NCBI RefSeq assembly: GCF_013116745.1
Contig: NZ_JABFOE010000008.1
Span: 124,001-188,000, forward strand
Length of the DNA stretch: 64,000 nt
Source: Arthrobacter sp. 260
GTDB lineage: Bacteria; Actinomycetota; Actinomycetes; Actinomycetales; Micrococcaceae
Direction: 5' to 3'
The notes under the pieces are model-generated. The model made no database searches. It saw nothing but the letters and a program-made list of their open reading frames with translations, and was not told where the DNA came from. The position numbers and the translations under genes are program-made. How positions within the stretch are numbered: position 1 is the stretch's first letter; each line of letters starts with the position of its first letter. Of the stretch, positions 18,429 to 27,076 are shown piece by piece.

Positions 18429-20176
18429 TAGGCAGCGCGCTCCAGCCCTGAGTACGAGTGAAGCAAACTGAATGAAGTTCCGGTCCATGTCCGGTTGGTA
18501 AGGACGTCTCGACGACCGAACACTCCGAGTTCTATTGCTTCACTGCTCAAGGCACCGCCGTCGTCAAGGAGTCCACGAATCCCCGACGTCAAAGACGCGA
18601 CATCACCGGCGGAGACCAGCACCCCTGTATCAGCCGAGACGATCTCACGGAGAGCGGGGAGATCGCTCGCCACCACAACCCGGGCAGACGCCATCGCCTC
18701 GACTGGCTTCAACGGCGTTACCGCTCGGGTCACTTCCAGGTCCTTCCGCGGCACCACAAAGATGTCGATTGCTTGATGATGAAGCCGGGCTCTCTCGCGC
18801 GGAACCCGGCCGGTAAACGTCACAAGTGCGCTTACACCGAGTTGCCCAGCCAAAGTCTTCAACGATGGCAGTGCCACGCCATCCCCCACGATCAGACAGC
18901 GCAAACCAGGGTGGTCAGGCACTAGCACTGCGAACGCCCGCAACAGATCATCGAGGCCCTCATAATCGACAATGCTGCTGACCGTTCCGATGTACACGCC
19001 GTCGCTGGGGAGACCGAGCGACTGACGCGCACTGCCTGAGTCCATCGGCTTGTCGAGGTACTCATCCCCCACGGCGTTCGGGCACAACAGGACCTTACGC
19101 GGGTCTACTCCCTTGCTCACCATGTCCTGCTTCATAGCCTCACCCAACGTCACCACCAGGTTGGCACTCTGCATAACCTGAGCTTCACTTTCAGTGAAGA
19201 GCCTATAGCGTTCGCTCTTCTTTGCCGCATCACTACGACTTGAGGCCCAGGTGTCAGCCAATTGGCCACGAACCTCATACACCCAAGGGATGCCCAGGGC
19301 CCGCGCAACTTCGCGCACCACCAGACCATTCACAAAATGGGTGGTGGTATGCAGGACAGTGGGCCGGACCTGGAGTGCCAGGGCCAGGAGTTCCTCAGCT
19401 TGCTGCTGCAGCCTGCCATCAAACCCTTCGGCGAGGGTCGAAGGCAGCAACCGATGGTAGGAAACCCCATCCAGCACATCAATGTCAGCAGCGAAAAGTT
19501 TACCCACCTGCACCGGGTAGCCCACGCGGGTTGCCGCATGAACCGTCCATCCCGCGTCATGCTGGGCTTTGAGGATCGAATGGGAGCGCTGCGCATAGCC
19601 GCTCCCGGTATGGGGCAGCGAGTTGGTCAGGACGTGCAGCACTGTATGCTGCCGGGGCACATACCCCTTGACGGGCGGCACCGTGGGTGTCCAGCCAGCG
19701 AAGACCCGACGTTCCGACTCAAGCCTCTCCGCCGTTCGGTTCCGACCGGCCGCTCTGAGTACCTCCACGGCGCCGCTCATGTCGCCGTCGTACCAGCGCC
19801 GTCGCGCAATAGTCCGACTGGCATCCGGCGCGCCGGATGTCTGGGCCCGAACGATGAACTCATCCGCCATCGTTGGATACCCTGCGGCCAAAGCCACCTC
19901 CGCCAATCGAAGGGCAGTCGAGGCTCGCACGTCGGCGCCCAATGCCGACCGCAATACTTCGCGGGTGCGGCTACTGTCCCCGCGAAGGTACGCGGCGACC
20001 GCTTGGGTCAGTGGAGTCCGGCTGAGAAAGGCAGCCGCTCCGGCCGCCCGGTACACCGCGCCGCTGGGCAACCTGCGCGACACTTGCAGCACCAGCAGAA
20101 GCGGGTCGTCGCGCAGATGACGTAAGGCGGTGGTGCCCAACAACCGCGCATTGCGCAGCACTGCCCCATCTGTCAC
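18428..20176 (-). CDS. GT4 glycosyltransferase with helical N-terminal extension
   Basis: A 582-residue protein. The first about 170 residues are Ala/Leu/Arg-rich and helical. A GT-B glycosyltransferase domain follows, with VLHVLTNSLPHTGSGYAQRS, YEVRGQLADTW, VLLCPNAVGDEYL, IGTVSSIVDYEGLDDLLRAF and a late PLKPVEAMASARVVVASD donor-binding segment. It is related to the first GT4 module of the 1452-residue protein, which has comparable YEVRG, LPNAV and VEYEGL blocks. The GTG start overlaps the preceding gene's stop by four bases. Confidence 0.8.
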   Translation of the reverse strand: MTDGAVLRNARLLGTTALRHLRDDPLLLVLQVSRRLPSGAVYRAAGAAAFLSRTPLTQAVAAYLRGDSSRTREVLRSALGADVRASTALRLAEVALAAGYPTMADEFIVRAQTSGAPDASRTIARRRWYDGDMSGAVEVLRAAGRNRTAERLESERRVFAGWTPTVPPVKGYVPRQHTVLHVLTNSLPHTGSGYAQRSHSILKAQHDAGWTVHAATRVGYPVQVGKLFAADIDVLDGVSYHRLLPSTLAEGFDGRLQQQAEELLALALQVRPTVLHTTTHFVNGLVVREVARALGIPWVYEVRGQLADTWASSRSDAAKKSERYRLFTESEAQVMQSANLVVTLGEAMKQDMVSKGVDPRKVLLCPNAVGDEYLDKPMDSGSARQSLGLPSDGVYIGTVSSIVDYEGLDDLLRAFAVLVPDHPGLRCLIVGDGVALPSLKTLAGQLGVSALVTFTGRVPRERARLHHQAIDIFVVPRKDLEVTRAVTPLKPVEAMASARVVVASDLPALREIVSADTGVLVSAGDVASLTSGIRGLLDDGGALSSEAIELGVFGRRDVLTNRTWTGTSFSLLHSYSGLERAA

Positions 20177-21372
20177 CGGTGCGGACCCCCAGCTACTTCG
20201 GCCAGCAGGTCGATATAGCTTTGCGCCAGCGCCTCGACGTCGGCGTTGTTCTTCACCCAGGTGCGTCCTGCACCGTTGACCTGCAGCAGCGAACGATCTG
20301 CGGCGAGCTTCCTCCAGAGCTCCGCAACGTCTTCCGGCGATGAAGCGACAACATGGCCAGATTCTGCGTCCTGAAGAATCTTCTGCGCCTCGCCCAGCAC
20401 GATTCCGGTGACATGCCGTCCCAGGGACAGCACTTCGTAGGTCTTGGAGGGAATGGTGGTCTCGAAGGACTTCCAGTCGTCGCGGAGCGAAACAATGCAG
20501 CTATCCGTGCGGTCGTAAAACCCTCTCACGGCTGGGCCGTAGACGGAGGGGTGGAATTCCACCGGCGCCTGGAGCTCGTGAGCGAGCTGTACCAGCTCGA
20601 GCCGTTGAACCCCGTTACCGACCATGGTGAGGCGCATCCGCCCGCCTACGAGTGCCGCTGCCCGGATTGCCACATCCAGCCGTTGGCTTTCACCATGATT
20701 GCCGAGATACAGCACCTCGAGCCGGTCCGCTTCGAGCGGTGGCGGCGCCAGCTGGTCCAGCCCGCGCAGGTCCACTCCATTGGTGACCGTTGCGACGTTT
20801 TTCAGGCCCCGTTGGCGCAGTGTCCGCGCGAACCCATGGGTCACAGTCACCACCAGCTCGGCGCGGTCCTGGATGGCCATGATGATCCGCTCGACGACGC
20901 CCTTAGCACTGCTCTTCACCAGTTTTGCGTCCCGGGCGAGATCCGGCCACGCATCGCGCATGTCAACGACGAGCGGCCGTCGCATGAGCCGCGAGACAAC
21001 AAATCCCGCACCCAGGATGGGCAGGCTGGGGACTGTGACAATGACGACGTCGGGGCGTTTCGACAGGAAGGCAGCGGGGACGCTGCAGGCCGCCGAGAAA
21101 AGATGATTGCTCAGTCGGCCCAGTCGGGTATTCCGATGCCAGAGAAAGGGCACCCGCCGAATCTGTTCACCGTATTCCCCAGGCGAGCACAGGAACGGCC
21201 GACCTGCCTGACTGCGCGGCAGGGTCCGCTTGCCGAAGGGAGCGTGGGCGATCGGAGCGACGACATCAACATCCCAGCCAGCAGCGCGGAACGACCGGAT
21301 AAATTGCGTCCAACGTCGCTGCGGAGGGCTATGCTCCGGGGCATAAGAATGCGTCAATAATAAAATGCGCAA
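20173..21372 (-). CDS. GT4 family glycosyltransferase
   Basis: A 399-residue GT-B glycosyltransferase. The N-terminus MRILLLTHSYAPEHSPPQRR is a typical acceptor-domain start. VVDMRDAWPDLARDA, VATVTNGVDLRGL and LEVLYLGNHGESQRLDVAI continue the GT4 pattern. The start is TTG with GGGGGTG a few bases upstream. No ATG or GTG is in frame nearby. It is the first gene of the minus-strand exporter/transferase operon running to about 13.5 kb, with tight overlaps throughout. Confidence 0.8.
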   Translation of the reverse strand: MRILLLTHSYAPEHSPPQRRWTQFIRSFRAAGWDVDVVAPIAHAPFGKRTLPRSQAGRPFLCSPGEYGEQIRRVPFLWHRNTRLGRLSNHLFSAACSVPAAFLSKRPDVVIVTVPSLPILGAGFVVSRLMRRPLVVDMRDAWPDLARDAKLVKSSAKGVVERIIMAIQDRAELVVTVTHGFARTLRQRGLKNVATVTNGVDLRGLDQLAPPPLEADRLEVLYLGNHGESQRLDVAIRAAALVGGRMRLTMVGNGVQRLELVQLAHELQAPVEFHPSVYGPAVRGFYDRTDSCIVSLRDDWKSFETTIPSKTYEVLSLGRHVTGIVLGEAQKILQDAESGHVVASSPEDVAELWRKLAADRSLLQVNGAGRTWVKNNADVEALAQSYIDLLAEVAGGPHR

Positions 21373-21516
21373 CGCACACCCCCAAAGTGTCTTAGTTGCT
21401 TCGTGTCGAGAGGATCAGGTTCAAGTGTAGACCGAAGGTAGCTGAACGGTCGTTTTAGCGCTGACTAGGTCATTCGCAGCGCGGAACCCCAGGAACTATC
21501 CGTCTAACAGCACAGC
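21373..21516. promoter_or_regulatory. Gap upstream of the polysaccharide exporter operon
   Basis: A 144-base gap on the leader side of the TTG-start GT4 gene. It probably contains that operon's minus-strand promoter and the 3' end of the surface-protein transcript. I could not point to a convincing -35/-10 pair or a U-tailed hairpin. Confidence 0.3.
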
Positions 21517-22263
21517 CTATTTCTCGGGCTTGGGCCTCGGCGTATTGCCGCCCCGGAGCTTCGCATAGTAAAGCACTCCCAGGCCGACCAGACCCAGGAT
21601 GACGAGCACCCGCGTCAGCGGGCTTGAGCCGGCCGAGGCTTCCTCGGTTGAGCTCGCCTCGCTGACATCCGTCGCGGTTTGCGTAGGCTCCGGCGTGGCC
21701 GAAGGGGTAGGGGTGGCTGCGCGGGTTTCGGTCACGGTGGGCTCGGGGGTTTCGGTCTCTTCGGGCTCCGCAGACTCGGTTGCTTCCGGCTCCGGGGTCT
21801 CGGTCTCCTCCGGCTCCGGTGTCTCCTCGGCCTCGAAGGTGTCTGTCAGGTTGACTACTCCACCCGTGACGGCGATCCACCGGAAGTCGGTGTAGAAAAA
21901 GGTCGCCCGGTCAATCAGGTTGCCGGTGCCGGGTTCGATCAGGAATCCCGTGGGCGGGTGGATGGGGTACCCAGTGACCGGGTCGACCTCGAATCCGGTC
22001 GCCGGGTCAATGGCTGGCCCCTGCTGGGCCGGTGCAGGTTCCGGTTCAGGCGCGGGGGCTGGTGCGGGCGCGGGAGCTGGGGCCGGTGCCGGCTGCGGGG
22101 CCGGAACCGGATCCGGTTGAGGCTCCGGCGTAGGAGACGGCGCCGGACTCGTGGTTGGGCCAGGCGTTGGGGTTTCGGTGGCCGAGGCCACGCCCGCACC
22201 GAGGCCAACGCAGAGTGCAGCGACGGTCAGGCCGGCGAGAGAGCGGCGCATCAATAATTCCAT
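21517..22263 (-). CDS. Secreted proline-rich surface protein with C-terminal membrane anchor
   Basis: A 248-residue protein of unknown function. A signal peptide occupies about residues 5-30 and ends near ASA. It is followed by a long PAPAPAPEPEPAPA stretch. Four imperfect octads follow, of the form (I/V)(D/H/E)PxTG(F/Y/N)x: IDPATGFE, VDPVTGYP, IHPPTGFL, IEPGTGNL. Next come acidic Glu/Thr/Pro repeats, then one hydrophobic C-terminal segment (LTRVLVILGLVGLGVLYY) and a basic tail. No LPXTG motif is visible. The Pro/Glu tracts suggest a wall-spanning stalk. ATG at 22263 or 22251 (MRRSLAGL) are both possible. It sits between the exporter operon and the LCP gene. Confidence 0.65.
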   Translation of the reverse strand: MELLMRRSLAGLTVAALCVGLGAGVASATETPTPGPTTSPAPSPTPEPQPDPVPAPQPAPAPAPAPAPAPAPEPEPAPAQQGPAIDPATGFEVDPVTGYPIHPPTGFLIEPGTGNLIDRATFFYTDFRWIAVTGGVVNLTDTFEAEETPEPEETETPEPEATESAEPEETETPEPTVTETRAATPTPSATPEPTQTATDVSEASSTEEASAGSSPLTRVLVILGLVGLGVLYYAKLRGGNTPRPKPEK

Positions 22264-22305
22264 GGGTCCTAATTCTACGGGGCTGACTCCGAAGAGCCGG
22301 CAATT

Positions 22306-23340
22306 CTACCGGGAGGCGGTTTCGACGTAATCGCCGAGGGTGTCGGTGTCGAGTGCCGCGGCGATCTCGGCGATGGCGGCGTCATCCTTCACAATGATGG
22401 ATTGTCCATCCGCTGACGTCCCGATACCGAGGTTTGGCAGGGTGAAGAACTCCACATCATTGCTGCGGACATTCCGCAGTGACAGCGCCAGGCTGCCCGC
22501 GGCCGAGGCGTCGAGACCCTCGTCGACGCTGAGGTAGGGAGACACCTGACCGACGATTTCGTTGATCTTCAACGGATTAGACAGAGTGTCAGCGGTGAGG
22601 AACTTGCCCATGATCGCCTGGATGAAGAGCTGCTGGTTTTTTACCCGCTGGTAGTCGCCGTCGGTGAAGGCATACCGTTCACGGACAAACTTCAACGCGG
22701 ATTCCCCTTGCAGGGTGATGGGTCCCTCGGCGAAGAACTCGCCGTCGGCTCCGCGTGACTGGAACGCGATCTCGTTATTCACTTCCACTCCCCCCAACGC
22801 GTCCGTGAGGCCGGTGAAGCCTTCGAAGTCGATGATGGCGACGTGGTCGATCGGCGCATCAAACAGCCCTTCGACCGTCTCCACTAGAAGCGGCACCCCG
22901 CCAAACGCGGTGGCGGCATTGATCTTGTGCTCGCCATATCCGGGAATGTCGGTCCAGGTGTCCCGCATGATCGACATGACGTACACGCCCTCCCGGTCAG
23001 CGGGAATGTGCATCAGCATCATGGTGTCGGAGCGTCCCTCGTTGGGTACCCCCGGCAGGTTCTCGGTCTCGCCGCTCCCGCCGTTCTCGTCGCTACCCAG
23101 CAGGAGGATATTCAGTGCCCCCTCGGCCTCAGCAGCCCGGGTGGGACGGTCGGTGCCTTCTGGAAACACCTCCTCGATGGTCTGCGTCTGCGAGTTGTAG
23201 GTGCTGGCCAGATTAAACAGGTAGCCACCAGCAACGAGGCAGGCGACCAGCACCAACGCAAGGGCCGAGAAGAGGACAATGCGCACCGGGCGCTTCTTTC
23301 GGGCCGTCGGCTGGACGGGCTCTTCGAGATAATTTGACAC
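22306..23340 (-). CDS. LytR-CpsA-Psr (LCP) family glycopolymer-peptidoglycan ligase
   Basis: LCP proteins move lipid-linked glycopolymers onto peptidoglycan at the outer membrane face. This one is 344 residues. It has a basic N-terminus, one transmembrane segment (about 20-42), and an LCP domain with LNILLLGSDENGG, GRSDTMMLMHI, MSIMRDTWTDIPGYG, KINAATAFGG and FVRERYAFTDGDYQRVKNQQ. The Arg and Asp residues for pyrophosphate binding are present. The GTG start has AGGGAGA upstream. Its place next to the TagGH-like exporter suggests it attaches the polymer made by this island. Confidence 0.9.
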   Translation of the reverse strand: MSNYLEEPVQPTARKKRPVRIVLFSALALVLVACLVAGGYLFNLASTYNSQTQTIEEVFPEGTDRPTRAAEAEGALNILLLGSDENGGSGETENLPGVPNEGRSDTMMLMHIPADREGVYVMSIMRDTWTDIPGYGEHKINAATAFGGVPLLVETVEGLFDAPIDHVAIIDFEGFTGLTDALGGVEVNNEIAFQSRGADGEFFAEGPITLQGESALKFVRERYAFTDGDYQRVKNQQLFIQAIMGKFLTADTLSNPLKINEIVGQVSPYLSVDEGLDASAAGSLALSLRNVRSNDVEFFTLPNLGIGTSADGQSIIVKDDAAIAEIAAALDTDTLGDYVETASR

Positions 23341-23454
23341 GACGGATTCTCCCTGACATAAGACAGCTCCCCATACTAACCTTCAACCGTGGGAGGAAGC
23401 TGGGAACCGGCGCCGGTCGCTCCTCACCCCGTCCGCGGCTACTAAGCTGGCACC

Positions 23455-23934
23455 ATGCGTGCCTCCCGACTCCTCCCCCCGCTTGCCGTCGTCGTTCTGG
23501 GCCTGACCGCCTGCTCGCCGATCGTTGGGGTGGAGGCTGCCCCGGATGCCGCGAACCCCGAATGCGCCTCGGTGATGGTGTCCCTACCCGACGTCGTCGC
23601 CGAGAATGAGCTACGGGATACCGACAGTCAGGCGACTGCCGCCTGGGGTGACCCGTCGCAGGTGGTGCTGCGCTGCGGCGTCGCCGTTCCTGGCCCCACC
23701 ACCGACGCCTGCGCCTCGGTGAACGGCGTCGACTGGATCATCCAGGAAGAGGCGGAGGTCTGGCGCGCCACCACCTACGGACGCGACCCGGCGGTGGAAA
23801 TCCTGTTTGACCCGAACGAGGTAGCGTCAAGCACCATCCTGGTGGACCTGGGCACCGCGGTATCGGTGATTGCGCAGGATTCCGAATGCCTGAGCCTCAA
23901 TGACGAACTCGAACTCCCCAGCGAAGGGCCATGA
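23455..23934 (+). CDS. DUF3515 family lipoprotein
   Basis: A 159-residue actinobacterial protein of unknown function. A lipoprotein signal (LTACSP, lipidated Cys near residue 20) implies anchoring on the outer membrane face. The body has WGDPSQVVLRCGV and DWIIQEEAEVWRATTYGRDP, typical of DUF3515. In M. tuberculosis the family member Rv2980 lies next to ddl and near thiL. Here both partners are displaced. The ATG at 23455 has no strong ribosome site. The stop overlaps the next start by four bases. Confidence 0.8.
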   Translation: MRASRLLPPLAVVVLGLTACSPIVGVEAAPDAANPECASVMVSLPDVVAENELRDTDSQATAAWGDPSQVVLRCGVAVPGPTTDACASVNGVDWIIQEEAEVWRATTYGRDPAVEILFDPNEVASSTILVDLGTAVSVIAQDSECLSLNDELELPSEGP

Positions 23935-24857
23935 TGGACCACACCACTCCCCTGTCCGGACGCCAGCACCTCCTGCGTCACGGCGACTACAGTGCCGTCG
24001 TCGCCAGCGTTGGAGCCTCGTTGCGTGAACTCCGGTATGCCGAACGCCACCTCACCCGGCACTACGACGCCGACGAGATCCGCCCCCAGTACCGGGGCGC
24101 ACTCCTGGTGCCGTGGCCCAACCGGGTAGTGGATGGCACCTATGACTTCGAGGGGATTACCCACCAGCTCAGCCTGACCGAACCCGAGCGGGGTCATGCC
24201 CTGCACGGGCTGCTCGCCTGGGACGAGTGGGAGACGGTGGAGCACAGCGACGCATCGGTTACGCTTCGGGCGACAGTCGTCCCGCAGAAGGGCTACCCGT
24301 TCCGGCTCGCCGTTGAGGTGCGGTACTCGCTCGACGACGACGGCCTCACCACCACCGTGACCACCGTCAACACCGGACCCGACGCCGCACCTTACGGCGT
24401 GGGACCCCACCCCTACCTGGTGGCCGGGAACGGCCCGGTGGATGAGTGGATCCTTACCCTGCCGGCGGACACGGTGCTCGAAGTGACCGAGGACCGGCTG
24501 ATTCCCACCACGCTGGCCGCTGTCACCGGGGATTTCGACTTCCGCTCGCCCACCCGAATCGGGGCGGCATTCCTCGACCACGCGTTCACGGACGTCGGCT
24601 ACGCCGACGACGTCGCGACGGTCAGCGTCACCGGCCCCGATGGCAACGGCGCGGCCGTGTCTTTTGGCCGGGACTGCCCGTGGGTCCAGGTCCACACCGG
24701 CGATCTGCCGGGTAATCCGCCGGAAAGCCGCGGAAGCCTCGCCGTCGAGCCCATGACCTGCCCGCCGGATGCCTTCAACTCCGGGACTGACCTCTTGGTC
24801 CTCAAGCCCGGGATCAGCCACTCGGTGAACTGGCGGATCCACGCCGTCGGGAAGTGA
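23931..24857 (+). CDS. Aldose 1-epimerase family protein
   Basis: A 308-residue galactose-mutarotase-like enzyme. The family interconverts alpha and beta anomers of aldoses. Motifs are PYRG-like QYRGALLVPWPNRV near residue 50, HALHGLLAWDEW with the catalytic-type His, GVGPHPYL with a second His, and a late MTCPPDAFNSG glutamate/acid region. No signal peptide, so cytosolic. It overlaps the DUF3515 stop by four bases (ATGA), so it is probably cotranscribed. Substrate not determined. Confidence 0.87.
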   Translation: MMDHTTPLSGRQHLLRHGDYSAVVASVGASLRELRYAERHLTRHYDADEIRPQYRGALLVPWPNRVVDGTYDFEGITHQLSLTEPERGHALHGLLAWDEWETVEHSDASVTLRATVVPQKGYPFRLAVEVRYSLDDDGLTTTVTTVNTGPDAAPYGVGPHPYLVAGNGPVDEWILTLPADTVLEVTEDRLIPTTLAAVTGDFDFRSPTRIGAAFLDHAFTDVGYADDVATVSVTGPDGNGAAVSFGRDCPWVQVHTGDLPGNPPESRGSLAVEPMTCPPDAFNSGTDLLVLKPGISHSVNWRIHAVGK

Positions 24858-24921
24858 AACGGGCACTGCCGGGTTACCTCCAGTAGACGCACTACTTTCA
24901 GTGCCCAACGGGAGGAACCAC

Positions 24922-25784
24922 ATGTCAATCGTCATCACCGGAGCCACAGGCCACCTGGGCCGCAAGGTCGTCGAGTATCTGCTGGCCCGCGACGTTGACC
25001 CGTCAACGATCGTGGCGGCGGACGCAACGAGGCCGCACTCAGCGCGCTGGCATCACAGGGAGTCGGGACGGCACGCCTCGACTATGCGGATCCCGCGTCG
25101 CTGGATGCCGCGTTCGCCGGGGCGGAGAAGGTGCTCCTCATCTCCGGAACCGAGGTGGGCCAGCGCGTCGCCCAGCACCAGGCAGTGATCGAGGCGGCCG
25201 GACGGGCTGGCGCGTCCCTTGTCTACACCAGCGCACCGAAGGCCTCGACCTCTGCCCTCGTCCTCGCACCCGACCACAAGGCGACAGAGGAGCTCCTCGA
25301 ACAATCCGGCCTGACTTACACGGTGCTGCGCAACAACTGGTACACCGAGAACTACGCCGACACGATCCGTCAGGCGGTTTCCACCGGGACCATCATGACC
25401 AGCGCTGGCAACGGCAAGGTCGCCAGCGCCACCCGCGCCGACTATGCCGAAGCCGCCGCCGTCGTCCTCCTCTCGGACGCGCACGACGGCGAGATCCTGG
25501 AACTGGGCGGCGACGAGCCGTGGGACTTCGAGGAGCTGGCTGCCACCATCTCGGCGATCTCCGGGAACCATGTGACTGTCAACCACCTCACCACCGACGA
25601 GCACCGCGCCGCGTTGAAGGGCTTCGGCCTGGACGACGGGACCGCCGGTTTTGTCGCCGCACTCGACGCCAACATCGCTGCCGGCCTCCTCGCGGAGAGC
25701 GACGGAACACTCTCCCGCCTGATCGGGCGCCCGACGACGACGCTCAGGCAGTACGTGGGCGAGCTGACCATGCCCACCGGGTAG
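24922..25784 (+). pseudogene. NmrA/QorB-type NAD(P)-binding oxidoreductase, frameshifted
   Basis: The ATG at 24922 has GGAGG six bases upstream and starts MSIVITGATGHLGRKVVEYL, a Rossmann N-terminus of QorB/NmrA-type quinone oxidoreductases. The first frame leaves the family after AADA near base 25025. The rest continues in another frame as EAALSALASQGVG, then VLLISGTEVGQRVAQH, VLRNNWYTENY and GGDEPWDFEELA, to TAG at 25782-25784. Adding one base near 25022-25028 restores a continuous protein of about 287 residues. The later part looks intact, so this is either a recent loss of function or an assembly error. Confidence 0.75.
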
Positions 25785-25820
25785 CCCGGCTCGAATCTGC
25801 CCCGGGAATGAAGTAGCCGG

Positions 25821-26540
25821 CTAGGAACTGGGGGTGCGGGTGGATCGCTCCAGCCGCACCACATCCCGGCCAAACGAGGCCACCAGCAACATCAGGGCAG
25901 CAGCGGCCACGGGGACGGCGAGCGCTACCGGTGTCGCGGGGACCAGGATCACCACCAGCACCACCCCCTGGGTGGCGGCGACCACCCGCCGGAACTGGCT
26001 GAACTCCAGGTCTCCCCGCAGCGCCGGACGGAACCACGATGCCGCCACGTACAGGTAGCGCATCAGCCCGATCAGCAGCGTCCACCAGCCGACCGTCAGG
26101 GCCACCGGTATGGAGAGCACCAACAGGAGAATGGCGTCAGTTTCCATGTCGAGGCGGGCACCCGCGGTGGACGCGGTGCCCGTCCGCCGCGCCACGGCGC
26201 CGTCGACCGCGTCCAGCAGCACCGCCGGGGCAGCCAGCAGGACCAGCCACCACGACCGGGTGGGCACGTCTCCCCAGAGAGACAGGACCACAATGGTGGC
26301 GCAGCCTCCGGCCAGCACGGCCCGCAGCAGGGTGACCCGGTCGGCTGGTCCCGAGTAGGACGGCCGCCGACGCACCACGCTCAACGCCGCGACGGTCACC
26401 AGGGTGAGCCCGGCCACGACGGCAGCCAGGTTGGTGACGTTGTGGGAATCGTTCAACGCCAGCAGGGTGATGCCGATCCCCACCGACCCCAGCACCGCGC
26501 CCGACGCATCGAACAGTGCCCGCTTGCTGACCCGCGCCAC
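25821..26540 (-). CDS. CDP-alcohol phosphatidyltransferase family membrane protein
   Basis: A 239-residue membrane protein with about six hydrophobic segments. The family motif D-x2-D-G-x2-A-R-x8-G-x3-D-x3-D is complete, in DAVDGAVARR and GARLDMETD. Such enzymes swap CMP of a CDP-alcohol for another alcohol to make a phospholipid or phospho-linked head group. The alcohol is not predictable here. The GTG start has AGGGA upstream. It sits on the edge of the pterin-like/glycosyltransferase cluster. Participation in that cluster is a guess from proximity. Confidence 0.82.
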   Translation of the reverse strand: MARVSKRALFDASGAVLGSVGIGITLLALNDSHNVTNLAAVVAGLTLVTVAALSVVRRRPSYSGPADRVTLLRAVLAGGCATIVVLSLWGDVPTRSWWLVLLAAPAVLLDAVDGAVARRTGTASTAGARLDMETDAILLLVLSIPVALTVGWWTLLIGLMRYLYVAASWFRPALRGDLEFSQFRRVVAATQGVVLVVILVPATPVALAVPVAAAALMLLVASFGRDVVRLERSTRTPSS

Positions 26541-26557
26541 CGGCGTCCCTTCCCGGT

Positions 26558-26992
26558 CTAGACGAGTGAGTTCAGTTTGTCCCGGAGACCATTCAGTGCA
26601 GGGTCACGCAGCGAGTTGAACGCCGGCTTGAGGAACGGCTGGACAATCCGCCGGAACCCGTTGAGTGAGAACTCGGCCGTGTAGGTGACGTCACTGCCCG
26701 TCGCCGACGGGACGACGTCGATCGAATCAAATGAAACGAGAGTCTTGTTGGCCCCCCGCAGCTTGATGTGACCCTGCCGCAGCTCGGTCACTTCGTATTC
26801 GATCGGCTGACGCTTCCCGCGGAATTCCGCCTCTGCGTGGTATTTGTGACCGACGGCGACCGGGCCGATCGAACGCTTCTCGACAACTGGTGTGCCCGGA
26901 TCCCATTCGCTGGTGTGCTCGAACTCGGAGAGGTACGCGAAGGCCTTCGAGGGTGAAAGCGGCGTGCTGATGGTTCCCTTGACAGTAATCAT
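26558..26992 (-). CDS. SRPBCC (START-like/polyketide-cyclase-fold) protein
   Basis: A 144-residue single-domain protein. It starts MITVKGTISTPLSPSKAFAYL and has SEFEHTSEWDPG and VTYTAEFSLNGFRR, typical of the SRPBCC fold that holds hydrophobic ligands in a cavity. Its ligand is unknown. It is upstream of, and codirectional with, the CDP-alcohol transferase (17 bases between genes). It is divergent from the MDR/PTPS operon, so the 84-base gap at 26993-27076 must carry promoters for both directions. Confidence 0.75.
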   Translation of the reverse strand: MITVKGTISTPLSPSKAFAYLSEFEHTSEWDPGTPVVEKRSIGPVAVGHKYHAEAEFRGKRQPIEYEVTELRQGHIKLRGANKTLVSFDSIDVVPSATGSDVTYTAEFSLNGFRRIVQPFLKPAFNSLRDPALNGLRDKLNSLV

Positions 26993-27076
26993 GTAGCCAG
27001 TCTACTGATTACATCGGCTTAGAAGGCTGGTGGCGTCCCCCGCAGCCTTGGAGGCGCTGCAGGGCATAATCGAGTT

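Noticed and set aside
20353..21360. Open frame of 335 codons on the plus strand
   Set aside because: Antisense to a clear GT4 gene and without its own family signal.
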